Positions 1-9,405 of a stretch of 64,000 bases of DNA are shown in pieces. The notes under the pieces were generated by a model. That model was not told the DNA's origin and did no database searches. It worked only from the letters and a program-made list of their open reading frames with translations. A program made the translations under genes and the position numbers. The first letter of the stretch is position 1; every line of letters starts with the position of its first letter. Source of the stretch: Moritella sp. 24 (GTDB lineage Bacteria; Pseudomonadota; Gammaproteobacteria; Enterobacterales; Moritellaceae); contig NZ_CP056123.1 in the NCBI RefSeq assembly GCF_018219155.1, positions 4,535,505-4,599,504 of the forward strand. The letters are read 5' to 3'.

Positions 1-117
1 TTTATCGTTTTCAATTAAATCGGAATAAAAACAAACAGCGCTAGTTCAAAAAACAATCAAAGCAAACTAATTCACTTACTAAACTGTATTTCGCTATGCG
101 TATTCAATAAAAAGCAA

Positions 118-194
118 TGGGGCGACTGAAGGGATTTGAACCCTCGACAACCGGAATCACAATCCGGGGCTCTACCAACTGAGCTACAACCGCC
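118..194 (-). tRNA. tRNA-His (GTG)
   Basis: The reverse strand folds as a full cloverleaf with anticodon GTG. It has the extra 5' G (G-1) opposite C73 that is typical of tRNA-His. The acceptor pairs include one G-U. The 3' CCA is encoded at 118-120. It lies just downstream of tRNA-Arg, as hisR follows argX in E. coli. Confidence 0.97.
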
Positions 195-230
195 ATTTAC
201 CATTTTATTGCATAACCATCATAACTATAA

Positions 231-307
231 TGGTGCGTCCGAGAGGAGTCGAACCTCCGACCTCACCCTCCGGAGGGGCGCGCTCTATCCAGCTGAGCTA
301 CGGACGC
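231..307 (-). tRNA. tRNA-Arg (CCG)
   Basis: The reverse strand gives a complete cloverleaf with anticodon CCG, a normal D loop and T loop, and an encoded CCA at 231-233. Only 36 bases separate it from the tRNA-His gene, so both are likely cut from one transcript, as in the argX-hisR unit of enterobacteria. Further genes of that unit (leuT, proM) are not visible in bases 1-117. Confidence 0.97.
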
Positions 308-637
308 ATGAGCAATATCTTACGTCCAACAATGAATCTCGTCTAGGCAAATCCATCAATTCTTCATTAAAATGTTATATATCTACAGTCCCTGTATCTT
401 TTATAACCAAGTCAGTATTAATTTTTAATAAACAAATCAATCAGAAAAATTACGTCTAAATTACACCTAAATTTGATAACTCATCGCTATATTGATCTAA
501 GTTAAATACAACAAAGGTTGTTACAACTATTTAACCTCGGGCTTGGTAAGGATATAATGCCTGCCAGCAGTAGGGATTTATTATAATAAAAGTCATCCAT
601 AGACTGACAATACCATCATTAGGGAGCTAAAAAGAGC
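308..637. other. Divergent intergenic region
   Basis: About 330 bases without a credible gene, between the minus-strand tRNA pair and the plus-strand cytochrome gene. It must carry both promoters. TTGATCTAAGTTAA at 493-506 has one good FNR half-site and a poor second half, so it is only a weak hint of oxygen control of the cytochrome. AGGGAG at 621-626 is the ribosome binding site for the gene at 638. Confidence 0.5.
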
Positions 638-1057
638 ATGTATAAATTACGAAATATTCTAATCACTTTATCAGCATCATTGCTATTTGTATTCAATGTA
701 AGTGCAAATCATAATTCAGCTGAATCAATTGAAGAACGCATTGCTCCTGTAGGTCAAGTATACCTACCAGGTGAACTTGCTCCTGTTGTTGCTAAAAGCA
801 CAGCACCAGCAGAACCTCGTTCTGGTGAACAAGTTTATACAGCTACTTGTAACATGTGTCATGGCAGTGGCCTTGCAGGCGCTCCAATTAAAGGTAATGC
901 AGACCAGTGGGCTCCTCGAATCGCACAAGGTAAAGAGACACTTTATCGCCATGCAATTGAAGGCTTAAATGGTGCAATGCCAGCACGTGGTACATGTTCT
1001 ACGTGTTCTGATGATGAACTACAAGCTGCCGTTGATTTCATGATCCAAGGTTTATAA
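638..1057 (+). CDS. Cytochrome c5 family protein
   Basis: A 139-residue exported monohaem cytochrome c. Residues 1-23 look like a Sec signal peptide. The haem site is CNMCH at 71-75 and Met114 in GAMP is the likely sixth ligand. The Cys pair CSTC at 120-123 and the WAPRIAQGK segment are typical of cytochrome c5, where the two extra cysteines form a disulfide. It should act as a periplasmic or membrane-associated electron carrier. A Shine-Dalgarno AGGGAG precedes the ATG and a terminator follows at 1130. The exact redox partner cannot be told from the sequence. Confidence 0.9.
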   Translation: MYKLRNILITLSASLLFVFNVSANHNSAESIEERIAPVGQVYLPGELAPVVAKSTAPAEPRSGEQVYTATCNMCHGSGLAGAPIKGNADQWAPRIAQGKETLYRHAIEGLNGAMPARGTCSTCSDDELQAAVDFMIQGL

Positions 1058-1129
1058 CGCAAACGATAAACTGCGCTATAGCAATAACATTAGGTATGTT
1101 TGGTTGTTCTAACTAAGCTATCCATCGAC

Positions 1130-1160
1130 AAAGCCGCTAATTTATTTAGTGGCTTTTTTT
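1130..1160 (+). terminator. Rho-independent terminator after the cytochrome gene
   Basis: AAAGCCGCTAA and TTAGTGGCTTT form an 11-bp stem with one G-U pair and a 5-base loop, followed by a T run. Confidence 0.85.
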
Positions 1161-1239
1161 GACCCTCAGATATCCACTGCTAGACTTTATCACTATAAGA
1201 CTTAGTTTTTAGTCATTAAAGACCATTAGGATACTCGCT

Positions 1240-2565
1240 GTGAACAAGGAACGTCTATCAACACAACACGAACCCAATAACGCAAAGCTTATCGCCTTGG
1301 CGTTATCTAGCTCATTACGAACGCAACGAGCCCTATTTTTAACTCAGCTAAAATCTGCCTTACAACAACTCCAAAAAACACAGCAAAACTTCGTCTTATT
1401 ATTAATTAAAATTGATAATATGGCCGATGTAGAACAAAACTTTGGCAGTGAACTCAGTAATAAGCTTATTTCGATTATCCGCCATCATTTACAATCATTA
1501 ACATCGAGCAACGACTGTTTAGTTAACTTGCAAGGTGATGAATTCGCATTATTGAAAACAGATATTGTAGACGCAGACAGTGCGATACGACTAGCCAAAG
1601 AAATCCAATCACAATTTCGTTTTAGCTTTCAGGTAAACAACTATAAGATTCTCTGTAGTAGCAGTATTGGCATTAGCTTACAGCAAGACCCTCACACTGT
1701 TAGTCAGGTATTAAAAGATGCTGACATCGCATTAAAGAACGCCCAGCAGCAAGGTCTTGGTCAATACCACCTATCTACTGCCTCCCCAGTACTCGCAGAA
1801 AATACAGTAGCCATACAACAGCAAGAAAAGCTCACTCGCGCAATTATTAACAATGATATTTTACCGTATTATCAACCGATCATTCAGCTTAACAGTAATC
1901 AATTAGTGGGCTTTGAAGTCATCGCTCACTGGCAAGAAGAGCACCAAGAAGATAGCTTTATATCCTTAGCTGAACGTACCGATATTATCATTACGCTTGA
2001 TTTACATATTATGTATCAAGCCTGCCTACAATTAAAAAGGTGGCATGACTCCCATGTAAATAATAAACAGATCATGCTCGCGATGAATCTATCGGTCAAA
2101 CACCTTATTCTTGAAGGTGCTGTCGAACATTTGATTTTTATTATTCAACAGCAACAGATACCACCGCACCGCTTAGTATTTGAATTTAGAGAACATGAAT
2201 TCATGGCCCATAACAAATTTGTTATTCGCGCCTTAAAAAAATTACGTCATATTGGTGTGCAGGTTGGTTTAGATGACTTTTGCACTGGTTTTAGTTCACT
2301 CAATGCTTTTTTTCAATACCCAATCGATTTCGTCAAAATAGATCGCAGCTTCACAAATCGCATGTTGATGTCAAAAAAAGACTTGTCGTTAATTCGGGTA
2401 ATTAGGGATATTAGTCATGATATGGGATTTAAGGTTATTGTCGAAGGGATTGATACACAGCAGCAGCATGCTAAATTAGTCGAGCTAGGTTGTGAGTTTG
2501 GGCAAGGTAATTATATCGCTCAACCCATGGATTACACGCAGGTTGACCGTTTATTAGAACTCTAA
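1240..2565 (+). CDS. GGDEF/EAL domain protein, GGDEF degenerate
   Basis: A 441-residue soluble protein starting at GTG with AGG ten bases upstream. Residues about 30-180 are a GGDEF domain whose signature reads QGDEF (98-102), so the first Gly is lost and cyclase activity is doubtful. Residues about 195-441 are an EAL domain. EAL itself reads EVI, but the usual catalytic set looks present: Glu226, Asn283, Glu315, Asp345-Asp346, Lys366 and Glu402. It is probably a c-di-GMP phosphodiesterase or a c-di-GMP-responsive protein. No transmembrane or sensory domain is visible. It converges on rep, 23 bases away, with no obvious hairpin between them. Confidence 0.88.
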   Translation: MNKERLSTQHEPNNAKLIALALSSSLRTQRALFLTQLKSALQQLQKTQQNFVLLLIKIDNMADVEQNFGSELSNKLISIIRHHLQSLTSSNDCLVNLQGDEFALLKTDIVDADSAIRLAKEIQSQFRFSFQVNNYKILCSSSIGISLQQDPHTVSQVLKDADIALKNAQQQGLGQYHLSTASPVLAENTVAIQQQEKLTRAIINNDILPYYQPIIQLNSNQLVGFEVIAHWQEEHQEDSFISLAERTDIIITLDLHIMYQACLQLKRWHDSHVNNKQIMLAMNLSVKHLILEGAVEHLIFIIQQQQIPPHRLVFEFREHEFMAHNKFVIRALKKLRHIGVQVGLDDFCTGFSSLNAFFQYPIDFVKIDRSFTNRMLMSKKDLSLIRVIRDISHDMGFKVIVEGIDTQQQHAKLVELGCEFGQGNYIAQPMDYTQVDRLLEL

Positions 2566-2588
2566 CAAACGGCCTTTATTCATTGTGA

Positions 2589-4604
2589 TTACTTATTAAA
2601 AAGCGCTCTTAAGTTTGCAACGCCACGCTTACCTTTTGCTTGCTTTTCAACGGGTGAATCAGGCTTTTTACGCAGATCCCACTCCAGATCATCCTGTGGT
2701 AATTCAAGTAAGAAACGACTTGGTTCAGGCTTCACCACTTCACCAAACTGGCGACGTTCTTTACATAACATCATGAATAAGACTTTTTGTGCTCGAGTAA
2801 TCCCTACATAAGCTAAACGTCTTTCTTCTTCAACATTAGGATCATCATCAATAGAACTCTGATGCGGTAAAATACCTTCTTCCATACCCACCATAAACAC
2901 ATAAGGATATTCTAGTCCTTTAGATGCATGGTAAGTCATTAACTGCACCTGATCGGAATCATCTTCGTCTTCATTACGCTCAAGCATGTCGCGCAGCGTT
3001 AAGCGTGTGACCACTTGTGCCAGTGTCATCTCTTCATCAAGATCATCACCTTTAAGCATCTCGGTCACCCAACGATACAACTCAGATACATTCTTCATAC
3101 GCATCTCAGCTGCTTTCGCACTTGTACTCGTCTCATATAGCCAGTCTTCATAATGAATGTCACGCACCATATCACGCACAGCATCAATACTATCGCTGCG
3201 CTGCTCTTGGTCTGACAATTCAACTAACCAACGAGTAAAGCCACGAACAGCGAGTAAACCACGCCCCGTTAATGTCTGCTCAAGTCCCATTTCAAAACTT
3301 GCTGCGAACAAACTAATATTACGCATGTTGGCGTAATTACCGAGTTTCTCTAACGTCGTAGGGCCGATTTCGCGACGTGGTACATTCACTACGCGTAAAA
3401 ACGCATTATCATCGTCTGGATTCACTAATAAGCGCAGGTACGCCATCATATCTTTAATCTCGGCACGCGAGAAGAATGAGGTACCGCCACTGATTTTATA
3501 TGGAATGCGGTTAGTCATAAGCGCTTTTTCAAACAAGCGAGACTGATGGTTACCACGATATAAGATCGCGTAATCCTTGTATTCACTGCGCGCCATAAAC
3601 TTATGCGCTAACAATTCTGATACTACTTTTTCAGCTTCATGCTCTTCGTTTTTTGTGGTGAACACTTTAATCGGATCGCCATAACCTAATTCACTGAATA
3701 AGCGTTTATTAAATTCATGCGGATTGTTATCAATTAAAATATTCGCCGCTTTAAGAATACGCTGCGTCGAACGATAATTTTGTTCTAGCTTCACCACTTT
3801 CAAACCAGGAAAGTCATTTTGTAATAACGTTAAGTTTTCAGGGCGAGCACCACGCCATGAATAAATCGACTGATCATCGTCACCAACAACGGTAAATTTA
3901 GCCCGTTGACCAACGATCAGTTTTACCAATTCATACTGACTTGTATTGGTATCTTGATACTCATCCACTAATAAATAGCGGATCTTGTTTTGCCAGCGTT
4001 CGCGCACTTCTTCATTCAAACGTAATAACAAAGTAGGCATCATGATGAGATCATCAAAGTCTAAGGCGTTGTACGCTTTCATATGTCGAAGATAATCGTC
4101 ATAACACTGAGCAAATAATTTGTCTTGTGGCATTTGCGCACGCGCGATTGCTTGCGGCGGCAATACTAACTCATTTTTCCAATTAGAGATCGCACTGCGT
4201 AATTGGTCAATCAGCTCTTTGTCTTCTTCTAAAGTATCTTGAGTTAGCTCTTTTAATAGCGCTAATTGGTCTTGGTCATCAAATAACGTAAACGCTTGCT
4301 TGATCCCTAAGGTCTTATATTCTTTACGAATGATATTGAGACCTAAGGTATGAAACGTCGATACCATTAAACCTTTCGCTTCTTTCTTACCTAATGTCTG
4401 AGCGATACGCTCTTTCATCTCACGCGCTGCTTTATTAGTAAAAGTTACTGCCGCAATATTCTTGGCATCATAACTACAGTTCTGCACAAGGTGAGCAATT
4501 TTGGTGGTAATAACGCGCGTTTTACCACTGCCTGCACCAGCAAGTACCAAACATGGACCAGAAATATATTTAACAGCTTCATCCTGACGGGGATTCATTT
4601 TCAT
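2589..4604 (-). CDS. rep: ATP-dependent DNA helicase Rep
   Basis: 671 residues, close to E. coli Rep (673). This superfamily 1A 3'-5' helicase helps replication forks past bound proteins and restarts them. Visible motifs are Walker A AGAGSGKT at 22-29, [10 protein letters not shown] (motif Ia), the Walker [22 protein letters not shown] (motif III), the LEQNYRST motif and [17 protein letters not shown] near residue 560, followed by VGITRAQ. The N-terminal and full-length match is co-linear with Rep rather than UvrD. It is transcribed alone, with rpmG upstream behind a terminator. Confidence 0.97.
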   Translation of the reverse strand: MKMNPRQDEAVKYISGPCLVLAGAGSGKTRVITTKIAHLVQNCSYDAKNIAAVTFTNKAAREMKERIAQTLGKKEAKGLMVSTFHTLGLNIIRKEYKTLGIKQAFTLFDDQDQLALLKELTQDTLEEDKELIDQLRSAISNWKNELVLPPQAIARAQMPQDKLFAQCYDDYLRHMKAYNALDFDDLIMMPTLLLRLNEEVRERWQNKIRYLLVDEYQDTNTSQYELVKLIVGQRAKFTVVGDDDQSIYSWRGARPENLTLLQNDFPGLKVVKLEQNYRSTQRILKAANILIDNNPHEFNKRLFSELGYGDPIKVFTTKNEEHEAEKVVSELLAHKFMARSEYKDYAILYRGNHQSRLFEKALMTNRIPYKISGGTSFFSRAEIKDMMAYLRLLVNPDDDNAFLRVVNVPRREIGPTTLEKLGNYANMRNISLFAASFEMGLEQTLTGRGLLAVRGFTRWLVELSDQEQRSDSIDAVRDMVRDIHYEDWLYETSTSAKAAEMRMKNVSELYRWVTEMLKGDDLDEEMTLAQVVTRLTLRDMLERNEDEDDSDQVQLMTYHASKGLEYPYVFMVGMEEGILPHQSSIDDDPNVEEERRLAYVGITRAQKVLFMMLCKERRQFGEVVKPEPSRFLLELPQDDLEWDLRKKPDSPVEKQAKGKRGVANLRALFNK

Positions 4605-4671
4605 AAGGGCAACACCAGACTAAAACATTAAGAAAAGAGGTAGAGATTAGATTGTAGCAAAATTAACATAC

Positions 4672-4706
4672 AAAAATGCCAGTTATAAATAACTGGCATT
4701 TTTTAT
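4672..4706 (-). terminator. Terminator downstream of rpmB-rpmG
   Basis: ATGCCAGTTAT and ATAACTGGCAT pair perfectly and are flanked by A and T runs on both sides, so it can act in either direction. It lies 23 bases past the rpmG stop and separates that operon from rep. Confidence 0.9.
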
Positions 4707-4728
4707 ATAGCAAAAACGAAATCAAGGA

Positions 4729-4884
4729 TTACTTGATTTTGCCTTCTTTATACATAACGTGCTTACGAACAACTGGATCAAACTTTTTGATTTCCATTTT
4801 TTCAGGCATGTTTTTTTTGTTCTTATCTGTAGTATAGAAGTGACCTGTACCAGCAGATGAATTCAAACGAATCTTATCGCGCAT
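4729..4884 (-). CDS. rpmG: 50S ribosomal protein L33
   Basis: A 51-residue basic protein beginning [19 protein letters not shown] and ending in [11 protein letters not shown], the standard L33 pattern. It lacks the zinc-binding Cys pairs, so it is the Cys-minus (zinc-independent) form. It lies 11 bases after rpmB in the conserved rpmB-rpmG operon. GGAACT just upstream of the ATG fits a Shine-Dalgarno site. Confidence 0.97.
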   Translation of the reverse strand: MRDKIRLNSSAGTGHFYTTDKNKKNMPEKMEIKKFDPVVRKHVMYKEGKIK

Positions 4885-4895
4885 AATCTAGTTCC

Positions 4896-5132
4896 TTAAA
4901 CCTTAACACCACGGGCACGCATTTCAGTTAAAACTGAATCAATACCTTTCTTATCGATAATACGCATACCTTTAGCAGTAAGACGTAATTTAACAAAGCG
5001 GTTTTCGCTCTCAACCCAAAAACGGTGTGAATGTAGGTTTGGCAAGAAACGGCGACGTGTGCGGTTTTTTGCGTGAGAAACGTTGTTACCAACAGCTGGT
5101 TTTTTACCAGTAACTTGGCATACTTTTGACAT
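4896..5132 (-). CDS. rpmB: 50S ribosomal protein L28
   Basis: 78 residues beginning [20 protein letters not shown] and ending [10 protein letters not shown], a clear L28. A longer reading frame opens upstream to 5177. The ATG at 5132 is chosen because it matches the family start and has GGAG a few bases before it. L28 binds 23S rRNA in the large subunit. It is the first gene of a two-gene operon with rpmG. Confidence 0.97.
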   Translation of the reverse strand: MSKVCQVTGKKPAVGNNVSHAKNRTRRRFLPNLHSHRFWVESENRFVKLRLTAKGMRIIDKKGIDSVLTEMRARGVKV

Positions 5133-5480
5133 AGTGTGCTCCAATAACTTCAAATATAAGTGTCTACATAGTCGCATTTGAAGCTACTAGGTATACTTTT
5201 AAAGCTCGGTTTATACAGTAAACCCAGACATAAATCAATAATAGTGCAAAATATCACCATCTTTAACAGCACAGTAATAGCGCTAAAAATAAGCGCAAAC
5301 GGTGGCTTTATGAGCACAAATGTAATAAAACAGTTTAAAACACAAAAAAAAGGCCAAAAACAAGCAATAAAAATTAAATCATAATAATTACAAAAAGTAT
5401 TTCAATTGGCCTAAATGTACAAATGCGAAACCCTATTTTTCAGGTTATAATCCCCACTCCTTGATAGTGAGTTTACACCG
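5133..5480. other. Intergenic region rpmB / csdA
   Basis: About 350 bases between divergent genes. It should hold the rpmB-rpmG promoter and the csdA promoter. The plus-strand open frame at 5178-5384 has no ribosome binding site and a low-complexity Lys-rich end, so I do not take it as a gene. No hairpin or clear operator was seen. Confidence 0.5.
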
Positions 5481-6701
5481 ATGCTGAACGATATAGAATT
5501 AACAAACCTGAGAAAACAATTCCCCGTATTATCCCAACAAGTGAATGATCACCCTTTAATTTATTTGGATAATGCAGCCACAAGTCAAAAACCCTTGTGT
5601 GTTCTCGAGGCAATTAATACCTATTATCGTGATATTAACGCAAATGTACACCGCGCATCACATGCGCTAAGTGCTCAGGCTACAGCTGCTTATGAGAATG
5701 CACGTGATATTTGTGCGCAATTTATTAACGCAAATAGCAGTAAAGAAATTATCTGGACACGCGGTACGACAGAAGCGATCAACTTAATCGCAAACTGTTT
5801 AACAACGGAGTTTCAAGCTGGGGATGAAATTATCATTTCAACCCTAGAACATCACGCTAATATTGTTCCTTGGCAGATGCTAGCACAACGCACAGGCGCA
5901 ATTCTTAAGATTATCCCGCTATTACCGTCGACAGATATTGATATGCAGGCTTACAAGCTGTTGTTAAACGATAAAACCAAACTTGTTGCTGTTAGTCATG
6001 TCTCTAACGCAATCGGCACTGTAAACCCGATTGAGGACATTATCGCTTTAGCGAAACAAGTGGGAGCAAAAGTATTAATCGATGGCGCACAAGGCGTTTC
6101 TCATTGGACTATCGATGTACAAGCATTAGGATGTGACTTTTACGTTTTTTCAGGTCATAAAATGTATGGCCCGACAGGTATTGGCGTGCTTTGGGGTAAA
6201 GAAGCTGAGCTCAATCAACTACCACCTTGGCAAGGCGGTGGTGAAATGATTAAAACAGTCAGCTTTGAGCAGTCGACTTATAACGAATTACCGTTTAAGT
6301 TCGAAGCTGGTACACCCAATATCTCGGCGGCGATAAGCCTTGCATCTGCCATGACATTTTTAAACAGCTACGACCGTCAGATACTTGCAAACCACGAAGC
6401 TGAATTACTTGCATATGCAACAGCAAAGCTCGAAAAAATGCCACGAATTAAAATTATCGGCAACCCACAGCAACGAGCGGGTGGCGTCAGTTTTATTATT
6501 GATGATGCACACAATGGCGATGTGGGTATGTTATTAGATCTACAAGGTATTGCAGTTAGAACAGGCCATCACTGCGCTCAACCTCTCATGCAGAGCCTTA
6601 ATTTATCGGGCACAATTCGTGTTTCCTTTGCGATTTACAACACCAAAGCTGAAGTAGACTTCTTCATTAAAGCTTTGAATGAATTACAAGATCTACTTTA
6701 A
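5481..6701 (+). CDS. csdA: Cysteine desulfurase, CsdA/SufS class
   Basis: A 406-residue PLP enzyme that removes sulfur from cysteine as a persulfide for Fe-S cluster or thionucleoside synthesis. His124-His125 in LEHH, the Schiff-base Lys227 in SGHKMYGPTG, and Cys365 in RTGHHCAQP are in place. The short active-site loop (RTGHHC) marks the class II (SufS/CsdA) group rather than IscS. No suf operon partners are adjacent. The likely partner CsdE is at 10117 and TcdA at 12095, so CsdA is preferred over SufS. It starts at ATG with a weak upstream purine stretch. Confidence 0.93.
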   Translation: MLNDIELTNLRKQFPVLSQQVNDHPLIYLDNAATSQKPLCVLEAINTYYRDINANVHRASHALSAQATAAYENARDICAQFINANSSKEIIWTRGTTEAINLIANCLTTEFQAGDEIIISTLEHHANIVPWQMLAQRTGAILKIIPLLPSTDIDMQAYKLLLNDKTKLVAVSHVSNAIGTVNPIEDIIALAKQVGAKVLIDGAQGVSHWTIDVQALGCDFYVFSGHKMYGPTGIGVLWGKEAELNQLPPWQGGGEMIKTVSFEQSTYNELPFKFEAGTPNISAAISLASAMTFLNSYDRQILANHEAELLAYATAKLEKMPRIKIIGNPQQRAGGVSFIIDDAHNGDVGMLLDLQGIAVRTGHHCAQPLMQSLNLSGTIRVSFAIYNTKAEVDFFIKALNELQDLL

Positions 6702-6753
6702 ACATCCCTACTTCTCCAAACATGTACTGAATATGAACGGCACACTCAGGTTG

Positions 6754-6803
6754 TATTCAGTATCAATGTTGTTTAATAGCATCATCAACACTGATACTGA
6801 ATA
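6754..6803. repeat. Long inverted repeat before the OB-fold gene
   Basis: Arms of 18 bases at 6754-6771 and 6786-6803 are complementary except for one position that can form G-U, with a 14-base loop. The outer end of each arm is TATTCAGTA or TACTGAATA. A further TACTGAATA copy lies at 6725-6733. There is no T run, so this looks more like an operator or an RNA structure than a terminator. Confidence 0.7.
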
Positions 6804-6840
6804 CCAACAATGAAACCCAAGTGTTTCGAGGAGATTAAAG

Positions 6841-7212
6841 ATGCTAAAGAAAACAATCATAGGCCTTGCAGCTGCAATCATTATGCTACCAACCATCGCG
6901 GTAGCAAAAGACCATAACAAACACTCTATTAACTACACAGGCCCAGCAATCAACGTAACAACCGTTGCAGAAAACCTAGAAAACGTAGGACGTTTTAGCG
7001 AATTAAACGTTGTTTTAGAAGGTAAATTGATTCACCAGATAAGTTCTGACAAATATATGTTCGCAGATGATAGTGGACAAGTGATTGTAGAGTTGGATGA
7101 TGATATTAAGCTGCCTGTTGCCATTAATAACAACACTCGATTACGTATTTTTGGTGAGTTCGAAGGTGGTTCAACACCAGAAGTCGAAGTCGAACATATT
7201 AAGATTCTGTAA
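6841..7212 (+). CDS. Periplasmic OB-fold (BOF/YgiW-type) protein
   Basis: 123 residues with a signal peptide (1-22, ending AVA-KDH) followed by a bacterial OB-fold domain of the YgiW/YdeI family. The pattern NVVLEGKLIHQISSDKYMFA, then DSGQVIVELDDD and LRIFGEFEGGSTPEVEVEHIKIL is typical. Members are small stress-linked periplasmic proteins, and ligands are poorly known. In E. coli ygiW lies beside the qseBC two-component genes; here a two-component pair also follows, but convergently. GAGGAG eight bases before the ATG is a strong ribosome binding site. Confidence 0.88.
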   Translation: MLKKTIIGLAAAIIMLPTIAVAKDHNKHSINYTGPAINVTTVAENLENVGRFSELNVVLEGKLIHQISSDKYMFADDSGQVIVELDDDIKLPVAINNNTRLRIFGEFEGGSTPEVEVEHIKIL

Positions 7213-7256
7213 TAGATAATTTAAAAACACAGCATTAATAATATCAAGGTAAAAAG

Positions 7257-7290
7257 GCGCTGAAGTTATTTATAGACTCTATTTCAGCGC
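7257..7290. terminator. Hairpin between convergent genes
   Basis: GCGCTGAA and TTCAGCGC pair across an 18-base loop in the 112-base gap between the OB-fold gene and the sensor kinase gene. A run is present on the minus-strand exit side, making it a plausible terminator for the kinase operon. Confidence 0.55.
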
Positions 7291-7324
7291 ACTTTCATCG
7301 TGTCATACAGTAACCAGCGAACGA

Positions 7325-8743
7325 CTACAAACGATTACGTAACGGTAACGCTAATACAGCTTCTAAACCACCTAGAGAAGCTCGTTGCAAACTTAACTTA
7401 CCTTGATACATCTGAGCTATATTTACCGCAATATTCAGCCCTAAGCCATGACCAGGCGTTTGCTCATCTAAACGCTGGCCACGATTAATGACGTGCTCAC
7501 ATTCATCTTTGGTCATCCCTGGACCATCATCTGCAATACGGATGTGTAATAACTCTTCATCCACAGATGCCGAAATAACAATACGACTTTGCGCCCACTT
7601 ATACGCATTTTCGATTAAGTTTCCTGCCATCTCATCAAAATCACGTCCATCAACCGCCACAGTTAACGCCTCACTAAACGTAATATCAACAACAATATTA
7701 CGATTCATATAAAGTCGAGAAAAAGCGGATACCGCGTTACTACACTGTTCATAAGGACTGCATTTAGCTCCTAATAATTGTTTAGCCGCAATTTGTGATG
7801 CCGATAAATGATATTCAATGTGCTGCCGCATTTGCACTAACTGCTGCTGCAATAACGGATTCTGAGGCTGCGTTGTTAATGCGAGTTCATTTTGCATGAT
7901 GCTCAATGGTGTTTTTAACGCGTGCGCCATATTGCCAGCATTCGTACGAGCCTGTTCTAGTAAGCTCTGATGATGAACAAGCAAACGATTAATGTCTTTG
8001 ACTAATGGATCAATTTCTTGTGGATAGTGATACTGAAACTGTGCTTTATCACCGTTTTCAATCTCGGCTAATTCTTTACGCAATGTCGTTAACGGTCTTA
8101 GACCCCACGTTAATTGCAACAAAATTAATAACATAACGGCTAACGCGAGCAAGCCAAGTCCGATACCGAGACTGCGATTGACCCCCTGTAAAGCAAGTGC
8201 CAAACTGCCACTTTCCTGGGCAACAGAAACCCAAAAAAACACTTCACTATCAGGTAATTTAACTTTCTGCTGCACAATCATTAATGGCTGTTCATTTGGT
8301 CCCGACTTCACAAAATAATCAAGACCGAATTCATCATCCAGATGACGAAACGTTAATTGCGTATCCCATAATGAACGAGAACGTTTTAAGATCTGCTGTT
8401 GAGTTTGAATTTGCCAATAATAACCTGAGTAAGGTTGACTGAAACGTGGTTCTGATAGGGATTTTATTGGTAATAAACGAAGTGATGGTAACGCTGAAGA
8501 TTCGATTACATTACGACTTTCTGGCGTAGAGAGTCCAGCATTATTAACGGTCAATAATGTTGGCTGTTCTAACTCAAGACGACTCAGTAACTCGTCTAAA
8601 GATAGCGTTAATTTAGCCACTAATTCACTGCGTAAATACTCTTTCATGTAGCGCTGAACGGTAAAGCCCGTGACAAGAATCAATACAACGCAGCAGCCAC
8701 CTGCTGCAAATAACAGCCGGTTTTTTAATGAATGATGCTTCAA
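7325..8743 (-). CDS. Sensor histidine kinase
   Basis: 472 residues. A first membrane helix is at about 10-30 and a second at about 192-212, with a periplasmic sensor of about 160 residues between them. A HAMP-like linker, the H box GNMAHALKTPLSI with phospho-His274, N box NLIENAYKW, and G boxes DDGPGM and GHGLGLNIA follow. This is a PhoQ/QseC/CarS-like arrangement, but the ligand is unknown. The start is TTG in the 4-base overlap TTGA with the regulator stop. A later ATG would cut the first membrane helix. Translation is likely coupled to the regulator gene. Confidence 0.92.
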   Translation of the reverse strand: MKHHSLKNRLLFAAGGCCVVLILVTGFTVQRYMKEYLRSELVAKLTLSLDELLSRLELEQPTLLTVNNAGLSTPESRNVIESSALPSLRLLPIKSLSEPRFSQPYSGYYWQIQTQQQILKRSRSLWDTQLTFRHLDDEFGLDYFVKSGPNEQPLMIVQQKVKLPDSEVFFWVSVAQESGSLALALQGVNRSLGIGLGLLALAVMLLILLQLTWGLRPLTTLRKELAEIENGDKAQFQYHYPQEIDPLVKDINRLLVHHQSLLEQARTNAGNMAHALKTPLSIMQNELALTTQPQNPLLQQQLVQMRQHIEYHLSASQIAAKQLLGAKCSPYEQCSNAVSAFSRLYMNRNIVVDITFSEALTVAVDGRDFDEMAGNLIENAYKWAQSRIVISASVDEELLHIRIADDGPGMTKDECEHVINRGQRLDEQTPGHGLGLNIAVNIAQMYQGKLSLQRASLGGLEAVLALPLRNRL

Positions 8744-9399
8744 TCCTCTGCAATCCTATAGCCTAGTCCACGTACTGTTTCAATAAAGCCACTACCTAAT
8801 TTCTTACGTAAACGACCAACAAACACTTCGATCGTATTCGAGTCACGATCAAAGTCTTGTGCATAAATATGTTCAATCAAGGTTGCTCTTGAAACCACTT
8901 TCCCAAGATGTAACATTAGATAACTCAGCACTTTAAATTCATGTGCAGTCAACGTAATAGCTAAACCTGATTGCGTAACGGTTGATGCTGTAATGTCTAA
9001 ACGAATATCACCCACAGTCACAATCGATGATGCTTTTCCAGCCGCACGACGTACTAGCGCTTGTAATCGAGCCACTAATTCACCCATTTGAAATGGCTTA
9101 GCAAGGTAATCATCAGCCCCCGCATTTAAGCCTTCGATTTTTTCATGTAACAACGAACGTGCTGTCAATATAATAACAGGCATAGTCAGGTTTTCAGCTC
9201 GCCACTTCTTCAGCACTGTAAGTCCATCAATCTTAGGTAAACCTAAATCTAAGACCACAGCATCATAGGTCTCTGTCGATCCCATAAAGTGCGCTTCTTC
9301 GCCATCACTGGCACAATCAATAATAAAGCCCTGCTCAGCTAACTGCTGTTGCATTTGTTGAGCAAGTTGCGGTTCATCTTCAACAATTAATACTTTCAT
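8740..9399 (-). CDS. OmpR/PhoP-family response regulator
   Basis: 219 residues. The receiver domain (1-115) has acidic residues in VEDE, phospho-acceptor Asp51 in VVLDLGLP and Lys in LAKPF. The winged-helix DNA-binding domain (about 125-219) ends DSNTIEVFVGRLRKKLG and ETVRGLGYR. It most resembles the PhoP/QseB/CarR group. It overlaps the kinase gene by four bases and lies six bases after the PepSY gene, so the three form one operon. Its target genes cannot be read from the sequence. Confidence 0.94.
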   Translation of the reverse strand: MKVLIVEDEPQLAQQMQQQLAEQGFIIDCASDGEEAHFMGSTETYDAVVLDLGLPKIDGLTVLKKWRAENLTMPVIILTARSLLHEKIEGLNAGADDYLAKPFQMGELVARLQALVRRAAGKASSIVTVGDIRLDITASTVTQSGLAITLTAHEFKVLSYLMLHLGKVVSRATLIEHIYAQDFDRDSNTIEVFVGRLRKKLGSGFIETVRGLGYRIAED

Positions 9400-9405
9400 A
9401 TCTGC

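Noticed and set aside
136..459. 107-codon frame over the tRNA genes
   Set aside because: It covers both tRNA genes in antisense and has no support as a protein.
493..506. FNR site upstream of cytochrome c5
   Set aside because: Only the left half-site fits; the right half GTTAA differs from ATCAA at several positions, so it is mentioned only as a weak hint.
5178..5384. 68-codon frame between rpmB and csdA
   Set aside because: No ribosome binding site and Lys-rich composition due to A runs; it overlaps the promoter area of rpmB.
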